DNA of 64,000 nucleotides from Antitrichia curtipendula (Eukaryota; Streptophyta; Bryopsida; Hypnales; Leucodontaceae), in assembly GCA_951230915.1 (NCBI GenBank), contig OX579641.1, positions 19,942,254-20,006,253 of the forward strand, written 5' to 3'. The notes under the pieces are model-generated. The model did not search any database. It was not told the origin of the DNA and worked only from the letters and a program-made list of their open reading frames with translations. The position numbers were made by a program, and so were the translations under genes. Numbering within the stretch: the first letter of the stretch is position 1; each line of letters opens with the position of its first letter. Positions 38,737 to 49,209 of this stretch are shown here, one piece after another.

Positions 38737-39042
38737 TAAGGTAGCATGCTCTAAAAGCGACCATACTTTAAAAGAGACTACTACAAAGGTACATTTTGCT
38801 TTCTTCAATGTACCAACAATGTACATTTTTAGAAGGTGGTTGCTTTTAATAACCGTTGCATTTCAACTTAAAAAATTTGTAACTAATTCCACAAAGGTCC
38901 AAAAAATATGAAACTGCTTGGATTAGATGCCAATTCCATTTTTTCTTCCTATGAAAATTTAGTGAAATTTGTTTCGAGAAGTTTAGCTTCCCCAAAGACA
39001 ATCAGCTCTTAAAAGGTTGCTTTAAGAGCAGACTACTTTACC
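38737..39042 (+). mobile_element. MITE-like element family R3-type, copy c
   Basis: Left end TAAGGTAGCATGCTCTAAAA; right end GCTTTAAGAGCAGACTACTT followed by TACC, its near-complement. The termini match R3 copy a. The interior is only partly similar (AACTGCTTGGATTAGATGCC versus CACTTGGGTTAGATTCC in copy b). Confidence 0.75.
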
Positions 39043-40918
39043 TGCCTACAGAAAAGGGAATTGAGAATTGGTCTCTCCACGAAATTTCAAAAGGTGCCTA
39101 CAGAAAAAGGAATTGAGGATTGGTCTCTCCATGAAATTTCAAAAGGTGATGTAAGTTACGTACAGCACAACATTCCACAGGGCAAGAGTCTCTTTCGTCC
39201 AAAAGACACGGCTCCATGCATTTGCTTTTGCCAAACCGAACCCTGCCTACAGAATCCAAGCGTACTAGCTCTGTCAACGTTTCACAACTCATGTAAACTC
39301 CATCCAAGACCAAAATTTCAATAACCGCCATTGGTAGTTTCCTTCTCTGAAAATATGAGAACCAAGTTCTACAGAATCAGTGGAATATCCCAAGTTTCCA
39401 TGTTCGAACTATCTAACAAAAACTTCACCGGTTTACTTGAGAAGGCAGCCAACTGGAGCCAACTGCAGCGAAGGAGAGAATCAGTAGGAGTCACAGTAAG
39501 TAAGAAGTGCTGACTTTCAACAAATACACTGATTTATCATTAGTGAGGGCGCGAAATTAGTGTCCCTACAAATACGTTTTTTTTTTTAAATCACTAAAAA
39601 ACAAAAATATTTCGGCTTGCACTAATTTAAAAGTAAAGTGACTTTGAGACTCTGATAAATTAATGTCTCACGCACAAAATATAAGGCCAGATAAGGCCAG
39701 TGTAGTTGAATTTCCAGTGTAGTTGAATTTTCTATTCTTTCACATTCATCCCTAATCTCTAGGAAAGCTCTATTGCACTCCAACTGATTTTCATCACCTA
39801 TATGAGAATTTTCACCCACAATTTCACCGAGAATTTTCACCCAACTGGCCAAATTTTTTGCAACCTAGGGCGATTCACCCCATGCTGAAACATCTAGGTC
39901 ACCAGTAAATTACTCATCAGGCCTACCCAGCTACAACAGACATCAGGACCGCTAGAGTGATGCATTGCAATGAATCATATGAAGAGCGTGGGAGAGGGGC
40001 TCACAGGAAAGCAGTTGGGGCCGGCAGCGGCTGCACCTTTCTCACTGTCTGGGCCCAAACGATGCTGGAACGGGACAAGGGATACCTGCCTGGTGGCCAA
40101 ATCTTTTGGATGCAAGCCCCACCACAGACCTGACTCAGTGCAGCACCTTCTCCGACCAGTACCTCCCGGATTTCCTCCACATCGATCCTCGTCTGCTTGG
40201 CCTATTCATTTGAAGCGACGGTTTTTCAAACAGCCCTAGATTGACAGAGAGAAGGATATATATATATTCATCAGTCGTGAGAAGGGGTTCGTTACTGTGA
40301 TGGTGTTTTCCACAGGATTCATGAGTGTGAGAGATAGAATAATTTGGGCAGCAATTGAAGGAGATTGAATTTACCTGATGGCTTGGTGTTGATGAGGGAG
40401 AGTGGTGGAAACCGATTTGAATTTGGTTCCCTTGGGAGCTGCTGTACGTGATCAACTGGTCCAGTCGTTATTCAACACGTGGTGTCATGGACGCTCTGGC
40501 TGCTGCGTAACTGCTCGGCCGGGCGGCTCTTGACGAAGTTCGAAGTTCGATTCGTTCATCAAAGCTTCGCTGTAGTTGAATCGCCACTCGTTTCTTGTCC
40601 GGTTGGGAAAGGCAAAATTGGGTGTTCGTGCATTCCTGGCTGGACTTCGTTTTGTGAAAGTTGAGATCGTTCATGAGCTTGGAAATACTTTGCTTTTGCA
40701 CGTTGAACCCACGTAATAGTGAGCGAAACTGCTGGAGTTGACGAGTCATGACGCCGAAAAGATTTCATGCGGAATCCCTTGTAGAAATTAAAGCAGTAAA
40801 TCTCGTGTGATCCCGAGTGAAACCACGTGATGGTAGCGTCGACGTTCTTCTGTGGCCGAGTGCGGGATACAAATTTGTTGCAGGACTGATCGAGCTGGGG
40901 AGAGAGAGAGGGAGAGAG
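39043..40918. promoter_or_regulatory. Upstream region of the GT47 gene, with an unexplained GC-richer island
   Basis: At 39054-39140 a phrase (GGAATTGAG, TTGGTCTCTCC, GAAATTTCAAAAGGTG) is repeated in tandem. From 39970 to 40918 the DNA is GC-richer; this is probably promoter and 5' UTR of the gene starting at 40919, ending in a GA run (40900-40918). Two plus-strand frames are open together at 39982-40223; neither was recognised. Confidence 0.45.
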
Positions 40919-43695
40919 ATGGCGGATGCGGGACGATGGCTGGGAGGCAGATACCACCCTGCGTTTCTGACATGTCTCATGGTGGTGGTTTCTGTGGTGA
41001 TGCTCCTGCAATACACTTACTGCGCCAGCAGCGGACCCGCCTACCTTGTCACCCTTCCTGCCCATTCCGTCCTCTCCAAGCTCGATGTCTTTGGCCCTTC
41101 CAAGAACCGGGCTCAGATTATTTTTAAACAATCAAGGTCGCCAATCCAGAATGTCTCCACGCTACCTGCAGATATTTCTAGTATCACAGCTTCGGTTGAT
41201 TCTCCAGCTGTCGAGGAGACAAGGTCACACTTCCAGCTGGCGGAGTCTGAAGGGTTGAAAATGACTGATGCAGAGGATTTTAGCGACGCCCTAACTTCTC
41301 AGAGATCAACAGATAGTCTTGGCGATGTCTCAGTTGCCTTGCCCGAGCAGACGATTTCGGGAGTTGTGGCTGAGACAGCGAGTGTGAAGGCTGTGGTACC
41401 TGATTCGATTAAACCAAGTGGAGAAGAAGGCGAATCTCTGGGCTTGAATGACAGTGTTGGTGAGTTTGCTGCTGAGGAATTGGCAGGCTCGATTGCGTCC
41501 CTGGAGTCTGCAAGGGTAGAAAGCTCAAGCGATAACACAAACGAGGACGCAAATCAAGTGGAGCAGATCAAGATGGCGGACACAGAGCAGGACGTTCTTC
41601 GACTGGGAAATTCGGAAGTCACCAATAGCGTTGGAAATTTTCCAAGCGCAATTGGGGCAACTGGCAAGATGCCTGACCAGGTGAGCGTGACGAGAATACA
41701 TGCTTTCGTCGTTGCAATACACCCAGGCTTGATGGATTTGAGCACTAAAACAATAATTAAAGAAAATTCCATGAGTTGATATCATACTCGTCTCTGTGTT
41801 TTAGAAATAATTTTAGAGCATAGCATTTCTGCATTTGCTATCGCTTAATTAGCAAATTTCTTCTCCTGTCCTCTGCATACTGCTGCAATCAACGAGTTTT
41901 AGAGTTTTCATGATCGAAGACTGATACCGAGGTTTGAAATAGATCCAAAGTAAAGAAATCGAGGGCTGGGAAGAAAAAGAGCAGTCGATGAGCACGTCTC
42001 TGGCTTCCAAAATCTCCCCGGAGCCTAAGGTACTGATTCCACGTCCAAAAATTCGCTCTTTTCGGCTTAAAAATTCGATGCGGAGCATTTTATTTCCAAT
42101 TCCAGGGGAAGGTTAAGTTCTTCACCGTTGCTGACATTCTCAAAGAATACGAGACGTCAATTGGAAGCAACCTGCAGTGACATGGCCTCAATCAGCAAGT
42201 GAGCTCTTCTAACGTTTGACTTTCCAGGTACCAAAGCCGAATCCACTTTTTCATGAGCTCCAGGCTTGCAAAATGGCGATCAACGAAGCCAATAGCGACT
42301 CTGCCGATCCGAGTTTACACAAACCTCTCTACAAGAACGTCGCCGCTTTCTCCAAGTAAGATCCCAACTCCAAACAACTCAACCAGGCATGTTGATATCA
42401 TAGGGAGAAGAGGACAACAAGGATTCAAATAATCACTTGGTGACGAAATTGCTGCACAGGAGCTACGAGTTGATGGAGAAGGTGTTCAAAGTGTACATCT
42501 ACAAAGACGGTAACAAGCCATTAGTACACACAGGGCCGATGATAGGGATCTACGCCTCGGAGGGGCAGTTCATCGAGCGCATGAAGAGAGCCAGAGATTA
42601 CCGCACCGAAGATCCGTCGCAGGCTCACATGTTCTTCCTGCCGTATAGCGTCCAGCACATGGTGGCTCATCTGTATGTGCCAAACTCTCGCACCATGCTC
42701 CCTCTCGCCACTTTCATCAAAGATTATGTCGAATCTGTAGCCCGGAAGCACCCGTTCTGGAACCGCACGCAGGGAGCCGACCACTTCTTCGTCTCCTGCC
42801 ATGACTGGGTAAACCAAAGCCCTAATTGCTCTCAAATTGTCAACAAATTCTCTGTGAAGACATTGTAAAAAAAAACTCTGAACAATTTGCAACAAATTCA
42901 CTGTGAACAATTTCTCCGCGAACAAATTGTCGACAAATTCTCATTATACAGATTGGGAAACCCTAAATGCTCTGGTTGCATTTGCAGGGGCCAGCGACAG
43001 CGCGAGATCATCCGACGCTCCGCAGCAATGCCATGAAAGTCGTCTGCAACGCAGACACCACCGAAGAGTTTGTTCTCGGCAAGGACGCATCCCTCCCCGA
43101 AGTCAACATCCACAAGCTGAGAACCAAAGCCCCGGAGAAGCTAGGCGGTCCACGGTACGATCAACGCCCCTACTTGGCCTTCTTCGCCGGCCAAATGCAC
43201 GGTCGAGTCCGCCCCATCCTCCTATCCTTCTGGAAAGACAAAGACCCCGACATGAAGATCTACGAGGTCCTGCCGAAGCAGATTGCGAGAGTCGTCTCCT
43301 ACAACAAGCACATGAAGATGAGCAAGTACTGCATCTGTGCTATGGGCTACGAGGTCAACAGCCCCCGCATTGTGGAAGCCATTTACAACGACTGCGTTCC
43401 CGTGATCATCGCAGATAACTTTGTCCTCCCGTTTAGTGAGGTGCTCAACTGGGAGACTTTCTCCGTGACCATTCCGGAGCGGGACATTTCCAGGCTGAAG
43501 AGTCTCCTGACTGCAATTCCGGAGAAGAACTACAGGGCCATGCAGAGGCGGCTCCATAAGGTGCGGCTGCATTTCGTGTGGCATGACACCCCGGAGAAGT
43601 ATGATGCATTTCATATGATCCTGCATTCGGTGTGGACAAGTCGGCTTAACCGGCTGGAGCAAATTCGAGAATCGGCGTCCGGGGAATTGTTCTAG
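40919..43695 (+). CDS. Exostosin-type glycosyltransferase, GT47 family
   Basis: Five exons: 40919-41680, 41943-42029, 42228-42355, 42460-42808, 42988-43695; CDS 2034 nt, 677 aa. Residues 14-34 form one membrane anchor after a short cytoplasmic tail, as in type II Golgi enzymes. Residues 40-320 are a low-complexity acidic and serine-rich stem. The catalytic domain runs from about 327 (SYELMEKVFKVYIYKDGNKP) through GADHFFVSCHDW, RPYLAFFAGQMHG, SKYCICAMGYEVNSPRIVEA and VPVIIADNFVLPFSEVLNW to FHMILHSVW near the end. This matches the plant GT47 group typified by At5g03795 and At3g07620. The sugar transferred is unknown; a role in cell-wall or glycoprotein synthesis in the Golgi is inferred. The start at 40919 was chosen over an in-frame ATG at 40817 because it places the anchor at the N-terminus and follows a GA-rich leader. 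A possible extra exon lies at 42106-42198. Confidence 0.9.
42106..42198 (+). other. Possible cassette (poison) exon in GT47 intron 2
   Basis: A TTCCAG acceptor and a CAA/GTGAGC donor bracket 93 nt, exactly 31 codons, in phase with both neighbouring exons. The reading frame contains TGA at 42178-42180. Joining exon 2 directly to 42228 keeps the frame open, so this segment was left out of the CDS. It may be spliced in to trigger transcript decay, or be plain intron. Confidence 0.35.
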
Positions 43696-44695
43696 AGCTG
43701 GCTGCAGGTTTGCACGGATTAAGGCAAAGACTTGCATTTTGCAATAAGAGGCGATTCTCAACCTGGACTTCAAAACTTGCTAGCGTTTCCGACGAGAATT
43801 TGGGTTTCAAAATTGCACAGGGCTCAAAATGGAACGAATGGAGGAGAGTCTCACGCGATTCTTTTTTCTTTAAAGTCAGATACTAGCCCCCTCGCACAGT
43901 TTTGGAGCGCAATCCTGAAACACTTTCTTGTGTGGCCAGCTCCGACCACCTATTAGTTGAATTTAAACTATCGGAATTGAGGATTTATAGCATTTAAGAA
44001 GTAGATTACATTAGCACTCTGAATGAGACTGGTTCTCCTGGTGAGAAAATCCAGGATACACTCAAGAATGGGTTGAATGTACTATAAAGATAACCTCGAC
44101 ATGCAGGATCTCTTGTTCCAGTACGCACAATTCTTTTCAAAACGAGTAATCCCATTTTCAAATATTTGTGCTGATCATTTTACGTTTACTTGTGAGAAAC
44201 TTAAAAGATGTCGTATTCAAAAGACGTACAATTTGGTATCATTGTACCTTTCGAAGTACCGTCAAGGAGAAATGCACCTCTAGGAACGAGTTCACTTGCG
44301 GATTCAAGTATCTGCTGGTATTATCTGTCAGTAAACACACTAAAATCCAGCATACCATTAGTGGAAATCAAAAACTCCAAGTGTAATGTCCACCTCAAAC
44401 CCACGATTTGTTGTGCAACAGACAGTACTAGTTTCTGTTTCATGGATTATCGTTACTCTTGCAGATACATGACATGAACTATCCATTTGCCAAAAAGCAA
44501 CAAGTAATGATTGACCAATGCACTGCTGCCAATTACTAGAATTCAGTAATATATGATCGGAGCGTAACCATGGCTCAAATTGCTGAGCCAGAATGTCACC
44601 AAATTGTGTGCAGAGAACTACCTATACATTTCTGGCCGTCCAACTCTTAGGTTCAGGTTGGACGACGTAAACTAAAGGCGTGAAAGGTTGGGCAT
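43696..44695. other. Region between two convergent genes, probable 3' UTRs
   Basis: The GT47 gene ends at 43695 and the DUF220 gene ends at 44696 on the opposite strand. Short frames between (44077-44477) have no domain. No repeat or RNA gene was noticed. Confidence 0.5.
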
Positions 44696-47600
44696 TCATG
44701 GAGGTGATTCCTCTTTCAACCTCCACCTGCTTTTCCTTGTCTTGCGCCGGTTACCCACAGGCTTCTTCAAGTATTCTGAATTTTCATCGAGAACCTCTTC
44801 ATGCAGACTAACATGGGAAATTTCAGGATGATCTCCAGACTTTTCTAATGAGGATTCCCGCAATCTTTTACCCTCTGCCTGTAGGTCCTGAAGTAACGTT
44901 TCTGTTGTCCGTGTTGTGATTCCTCGCACATAACCCTTGAAAGGAGGAGGAGGCAGTACTGCAGGTTGAACCACCTGCCATGAAAACACAAAATGAAACA
45001 ATAATTAAACAATTAGATGAGCTTCAATGCAGTGCCTCCATATTATAATCTATAACACCTGCAAAAGTAAATTAAAAATTTACCTGCTGCAAATGGACTA
45101 CGGATGCCACTCTGTCTGCTACGTGTTCTGGAACGGGAATACCCTTAGCATCAATGTAAAGGGGCTCCACTTTCCAATAGCCATCAAACTGTTTCATAAA
45201 ACCTTGCCTTGCGAGCCTGTAATTCATCTGCACATCCAACAGTATATTTGACCACATTGATATTGAACAATATCTGCCATCCTGACCGCTGCTTACATCT
45301 TCGAGACACACCATCTGTCCACAGTCTGCATGTCCTTTCAACAAATATTTTCTTAATCACAACCTACTCCTCCCAAAAGTTCACCGTCACCGAGTTCAAA
45401 ACCCTCCTGAATAACCAATTCGAAAAGAATAAGATTTACTAAAAACGTACCAGGCGCTTCCGTCGGTCTTGGTCAACTAGAACACAAACACTTAGAGTTC
45501 CGGAAAAACACAAAAACCTCCAGATCGCTGCTTGGTCTACCTCCACCAATTGCCTTTGCCCATCATCCTCAAGCACTTTGCGATAAATCACTTCCTGCGA
45601 TCATTAAGCTGATTTGTCAAACATCGCCAATGAAGGAAAATGATTCCTCAAATCACAAAGTATTCATGTGGACGTTTTCCAGCAAGCTGTAGATAGCTTC
45701 ATAGTTTCTATGCCACGCGGACTTTGTGAGGGAAAAGTAACATCAAAAAGTTTACCTGAATGTTTTTAAATACCCGTTTATTTCCAGGATCTATCAAAAT
45801 GTTCCACACTGCGTCAGGAGGAAGCCCTATCTTGAATTGGGAATGGACTTCACAGAAGGCTTCCTTCGGCACTGTCACCTGCAGGGCAAGCAGTATTCAC
45901 CTTTGATGTCAATCCAATGTAGAGCTACCATAATTCATTGCTGAGCCGAGTGACAGTCATAAATACCCTGATTGAATCCAGGCCAAACATCGACAGAATT
46001 GCATAACATTCTATAGCCCATCTGCAAATACTCTTTGAAAGTTGGGACAATTTTGATCCTGTTCTGATTCACTCCAGTATCCTCTCATCATAAATTATCC
46101 CCCATGAATCTAGATTGGCCCCAATTCAAAGTTTGGTGGTGTCAGCTAAAAAATGATATGTTCATTTTCAGCGATGGAACAATTCCAGCCTCTTGCAATC
46201 CTTCCCTTTGAAAAAGCGAGCAACAACGGAGTGACATCTCTATTGCTAATGGTCTGAGCATTTCCAGATATTTCTCGTTAAAATAGTTCAATAAGGATTT
46301 CTAAACGCATCTCAGATGACCTTTAGTGAGCATTCATTCTGGTGGAAACTGAAGAACACAAATTTTCAAATAAGGAACTCATTCCCCAGGAGCCGAATCT
46401 ATCAATCCTTAGCGGCATGTTGTATCACATGGCGAATTCGAGATGCAGGTGCTCTTCTGAGCCTGAGAATGCCCATACAATGAAGGAGACGTACCATAAG
46501 AGAAGGTCTCTCATCTATCCATGTGCTGTTTCTTCTCCATGCATCCATTTCTTGGTCCAAAGACCGCCCAGCTGTAAAATTTATCTGGTCTACTGCTTCC
46601 TCAGGTTTAGGTGCACTCCTGCTACTTCCGACTTTAAGGTCCATAGGCTGCACACCCTGTGTCCACTTCGATATTGATCGCTGCGCAACCTGGCATGACA
46701 TTGTTGCACAAAGAAAACAAATCAATTACTTTGAGCTAGTGTACCATAATTCTAACAAATTAAACACTTTACGATTGATGTGGATTCAATTTATTCGAAG
46801 TCCCGCCTAACGCGCCACTTGTGAGGGTTGATCCGCCCAAAACTTGGGGGATCAACGTCTTTTGGCGACATGGAAGATCACAGTGGTGAATCTATAGATC
46901 GTGACCGTTACTTTAAGAGAACTGAAAGCATGGCTTTCAACAATTGGGAGACCAGGTTTCGATCTTAACAACCAACAAAGACAACGCAATGCTCTTTAAC
47001 GATTGGTGGACTTTTGAGCAATTGTCCACCCATCTTGAGTTTGAGGCGCTCCAAGCTTATAATTCTTGATGGTCCCCAAAAGCCACTAGTGAAAGTAGAG
47101 AGGTTATAGACAGACGAAATACACTGAATATGAAACTGCAATCAAGGTAGACGTCGTTTACAGATTGGCACTCTCCTCATTGCTCTCTGCAAGAAACGGC
47201 ACTATGGACACCACACATTTCGCTACCCTAAAAACACAAATTCTTGCAAAAACAATAACTGACCAAAATTGCCCGCTTTCAAAATCAAAACCAATTTCAA
47301 AATCCGAGCTCTCGAAATTCATGCAAATCAATATCCAGTCAATCTAACCACAAGATAATCAAAGCAGCTGTCAAGGGATGACGCAGAACAAAAAAGAAAC
47401 AGAGCGCTCAGATGATTTTAAACCAAATTTAACATTGACGGACTAATTCCATCTACCAAACACTAAACAGAGCAGCTCAGCAACTGAATTGCCAGCACGA
47501 AACCACGTTCAACAGTCCAAGCTCTCAAAATTCGTGAAAAATCAACATCTAACCACTCTAAAGACAACACAACCAATAGAAGTTTTGAAACTCGACTAGC

Positions 47601-48008
47601 AAAAAATGATCCAGAAAGAGAGAGAGAGAAATAAGTAAAGAAAATCAAACAAATATTGACGGCCTAATTCCATCTACAAAACATTAAGCTGAGCAGCTGA
47701 GCAACCAAACCCCGTCCAACACTCCAAACTCTCTCAAAATTAGCGGTAAACAAAATCCAGCCAATCTAACGACAAAAAACTACCAATACGAGTCCTAATT
47801 CACAACCAATACAAAGTTCATATTTCCGATTCCGATTGATTCTGCATGGAAATTCACCCTAAGCATCCACTACCAAGAAATGATCCAGAAAGAGGAGAAA
47901 AAAAAGGTGCTGAAATGATATTTTTTTTACATTGACGGCCTCATTCCATCTCCCTCCGATCCACTCCACAGCGCCCTTCGGACTCCGCGGCAGGTCCTCC
48001 ATCGTCAT
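44696..48008 (-). CDS. DUF220-family protein with a START-like (SRPBCC) fold
   Basis: Six exons on the minus strand: 48008-47931, 46689-46495, 45878-45756, 45594-45451, 45227-45084, 44974-44696. All five introns are in phase 0 and the CDS is 963 nt (320 aa). Recognisable family blocks are [20 protein letters not shown] (about residues 108-127), the core with [20 protein letters not shown] (about 184-203) and the end [20 protein letters not shown], followed by a basic tail. This matches plant DUF220 proteins such as At1g70480 and At1g23560. The phase of every exon supports the model. The motif order resembles the polyketide-cyclase/COQ10-like lipid-binding fold; that and any function are inference. 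The short first exon (26 codons, start at 48008) is supported by frame and splice donor only. Intron 1 is 1.24 kb and contains a tandem array. Confidence 0.85.
47200..47960 (-). repeat. Tandem array in DUF220 intron 1 that includes the exon 1 donor junction
   Basis: The word ATTGACGG(C/A)CT-ATTCCATCT occurs at about 47432, 47653 and 47929 with spacings of 221 and 276 bp; the third copy is the real exon 1/intron 1 junction. Shared neighbours include AATGATCCAGAAAGAG and GAGCAGCT(C/G)AGCAAC. The two intronic copies therefore carry degenerate versions of the end of exon 1 with mutated donors. Confidence 0.8.
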
Positions 48009-48502
48009 CTGCACCTCCGAACTCCGCTTCCTTCCTTCCGTCCGTCAGTCACACTAGTAACTATGAAACCGCTTGAATGAATGACAGGCACAACACTGAC
48101 AGCGGGGTAAACGTCCACGCCTGCTCTTGCTTCCGTCGGAGCCAGAATTAAGTTACTCCACAATTTCGAAGCGCAGCCAGGTTCATTCGGAAGGCCGGGA
48201 TTGCGTGGACGGAGGTCCCACTGGAATGGAAAGCGTCCACGCCACCATCACTGATGTAAGCTTAGCCCTAAAACAGAGCAGCGTCGGCCATGGCCATGGC
48301 CATAGTCGTAGCCAGGGGCCCACGATTGACAAGTTCAGCACTGGCGAGCGCACATCTGACTTCGTAAGTTCGACCCTCGTGGACTCACGGAAATTGCCTT
48401 TGTGTGTGGAGTGTTGTAAGTCTGACGTATGTAGCTTATCGTACTTTATTGTGTGGACTTTGGTTTGGGGTCTTGAACAAACAAACTCGTGATTTAAGGT
48501 AA
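48009..48502. promoter_or_regulatory. Upstream region of the DUF220 gene
   Basis: GC-richer DNA directly upstream of the start codon, presumed 5' UTR and promoter. A 121-codon plus-strand frame (48127-48492) and a minus frame overlap here; neither has a known domain. A CATGGC repeat (near 48285-48302) is present. Confidence 0.4.
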
Positions 48503-48919
48503 CTAAGGTAGGAGGCTCTGAAATGGAGCGGGCATTAAGAACGGACCCTACAAATGGCTGTGAAATGGACATGAGTTGGTTTGGTAATTGACATGTATAG
48601 TCATTGAATGAATCAAGGAAAAAAGCATTATCAATTGCAAGAGCCAATCATTTGCTTTGCTTTCCCCATCTTTCTTCATAATTGCAAGTGAACCATTTAC
48701 AGAAGACCTAGGGTCATAAATAGGGACCTATGACCCAACTCATTTGAAAAATCATAAGTAGTTCAAAAATGCTTGGAAAAATACAAAATCACTTGGGTTA
48801 GATTCCTCATCTATTTCTCTTTATCTGAAAAATGAGCTAAAATTATTCCCGTCCAATGAAATACACGTAAAAAGCATACCAACCCTTAGATGTGCCATTT
48901 CAAAGCCTCCTACTTTACA
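48503..48919 (+). mobile_element. MITE-like element family R3, copy b
   Basis: Left end CTAAGGTAGGAGGCTCTGAA; the right end read on the opposite strand starts GTAAAGTAGGAGGCTTTGAA. Interior words shared with copy a include TTGCAAGAGCCAATCATT, AGTTCAAAAATGCTTGGAAA and AAAAGCATACCAACCCTTA. Non-coding. Confidence 0.8.
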
Positions 48920-49020
48920 CCTAGAATCGCACAAATAACCAATTCAGCATGGTTCTCATTATTATATTGAATTTTTTTTTGTGGGATCTTATTGGTATTA
49001 AAAAAAGGGATTCTACATTC

Positions 49021-49209
49021 TGTAAGGTAACTACATCCAAATGCATTTTTTGGACACTATATGAATAAACTACAAATTTTCAAAGTGCTGAAAATAGATG
49101 TTTTTAAAAGCAATCATAGATTCTCATGAATAGTGGGAGTACATTTTAGATAAGAATCTGTAGTGTGCAATTTTAGGTAACATGCGCTTTTAGATGTAGT
49201 TACCTTACA
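49021..49209. mobile_element. Small MITE with 21-bp inverted ends (189 bp)
   Basis: The left end TGTAAGGTAACTACATCCAA is matched on the opposite strand by TGTAAGGTAACTACATCTAA at the right end. No target duplication is clear. Termini share GTAAGGTA with the R3 and R5 families. Confidence 0.85.

Noticed and set aside
40817..40918. In-frame upstream start for the GT47 gene
   Set aside because: It would put 34 residues encoded partly by a GA-repeat leader before the membrane anchor; the start at 40919 fits a type II protein better.
40559..41131. 190-codon minus-strand open frame over the GT47 start
   Set aside because: It is the antisense shadow of GT47 exon 1 and has no family signature.
48127..48492. 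121-codon plus-strand open frame upstream of the DUF220 gene
   Set aside because: Overlapping frames are open on both strands in GC-rich promoter DNA and none has a domain.
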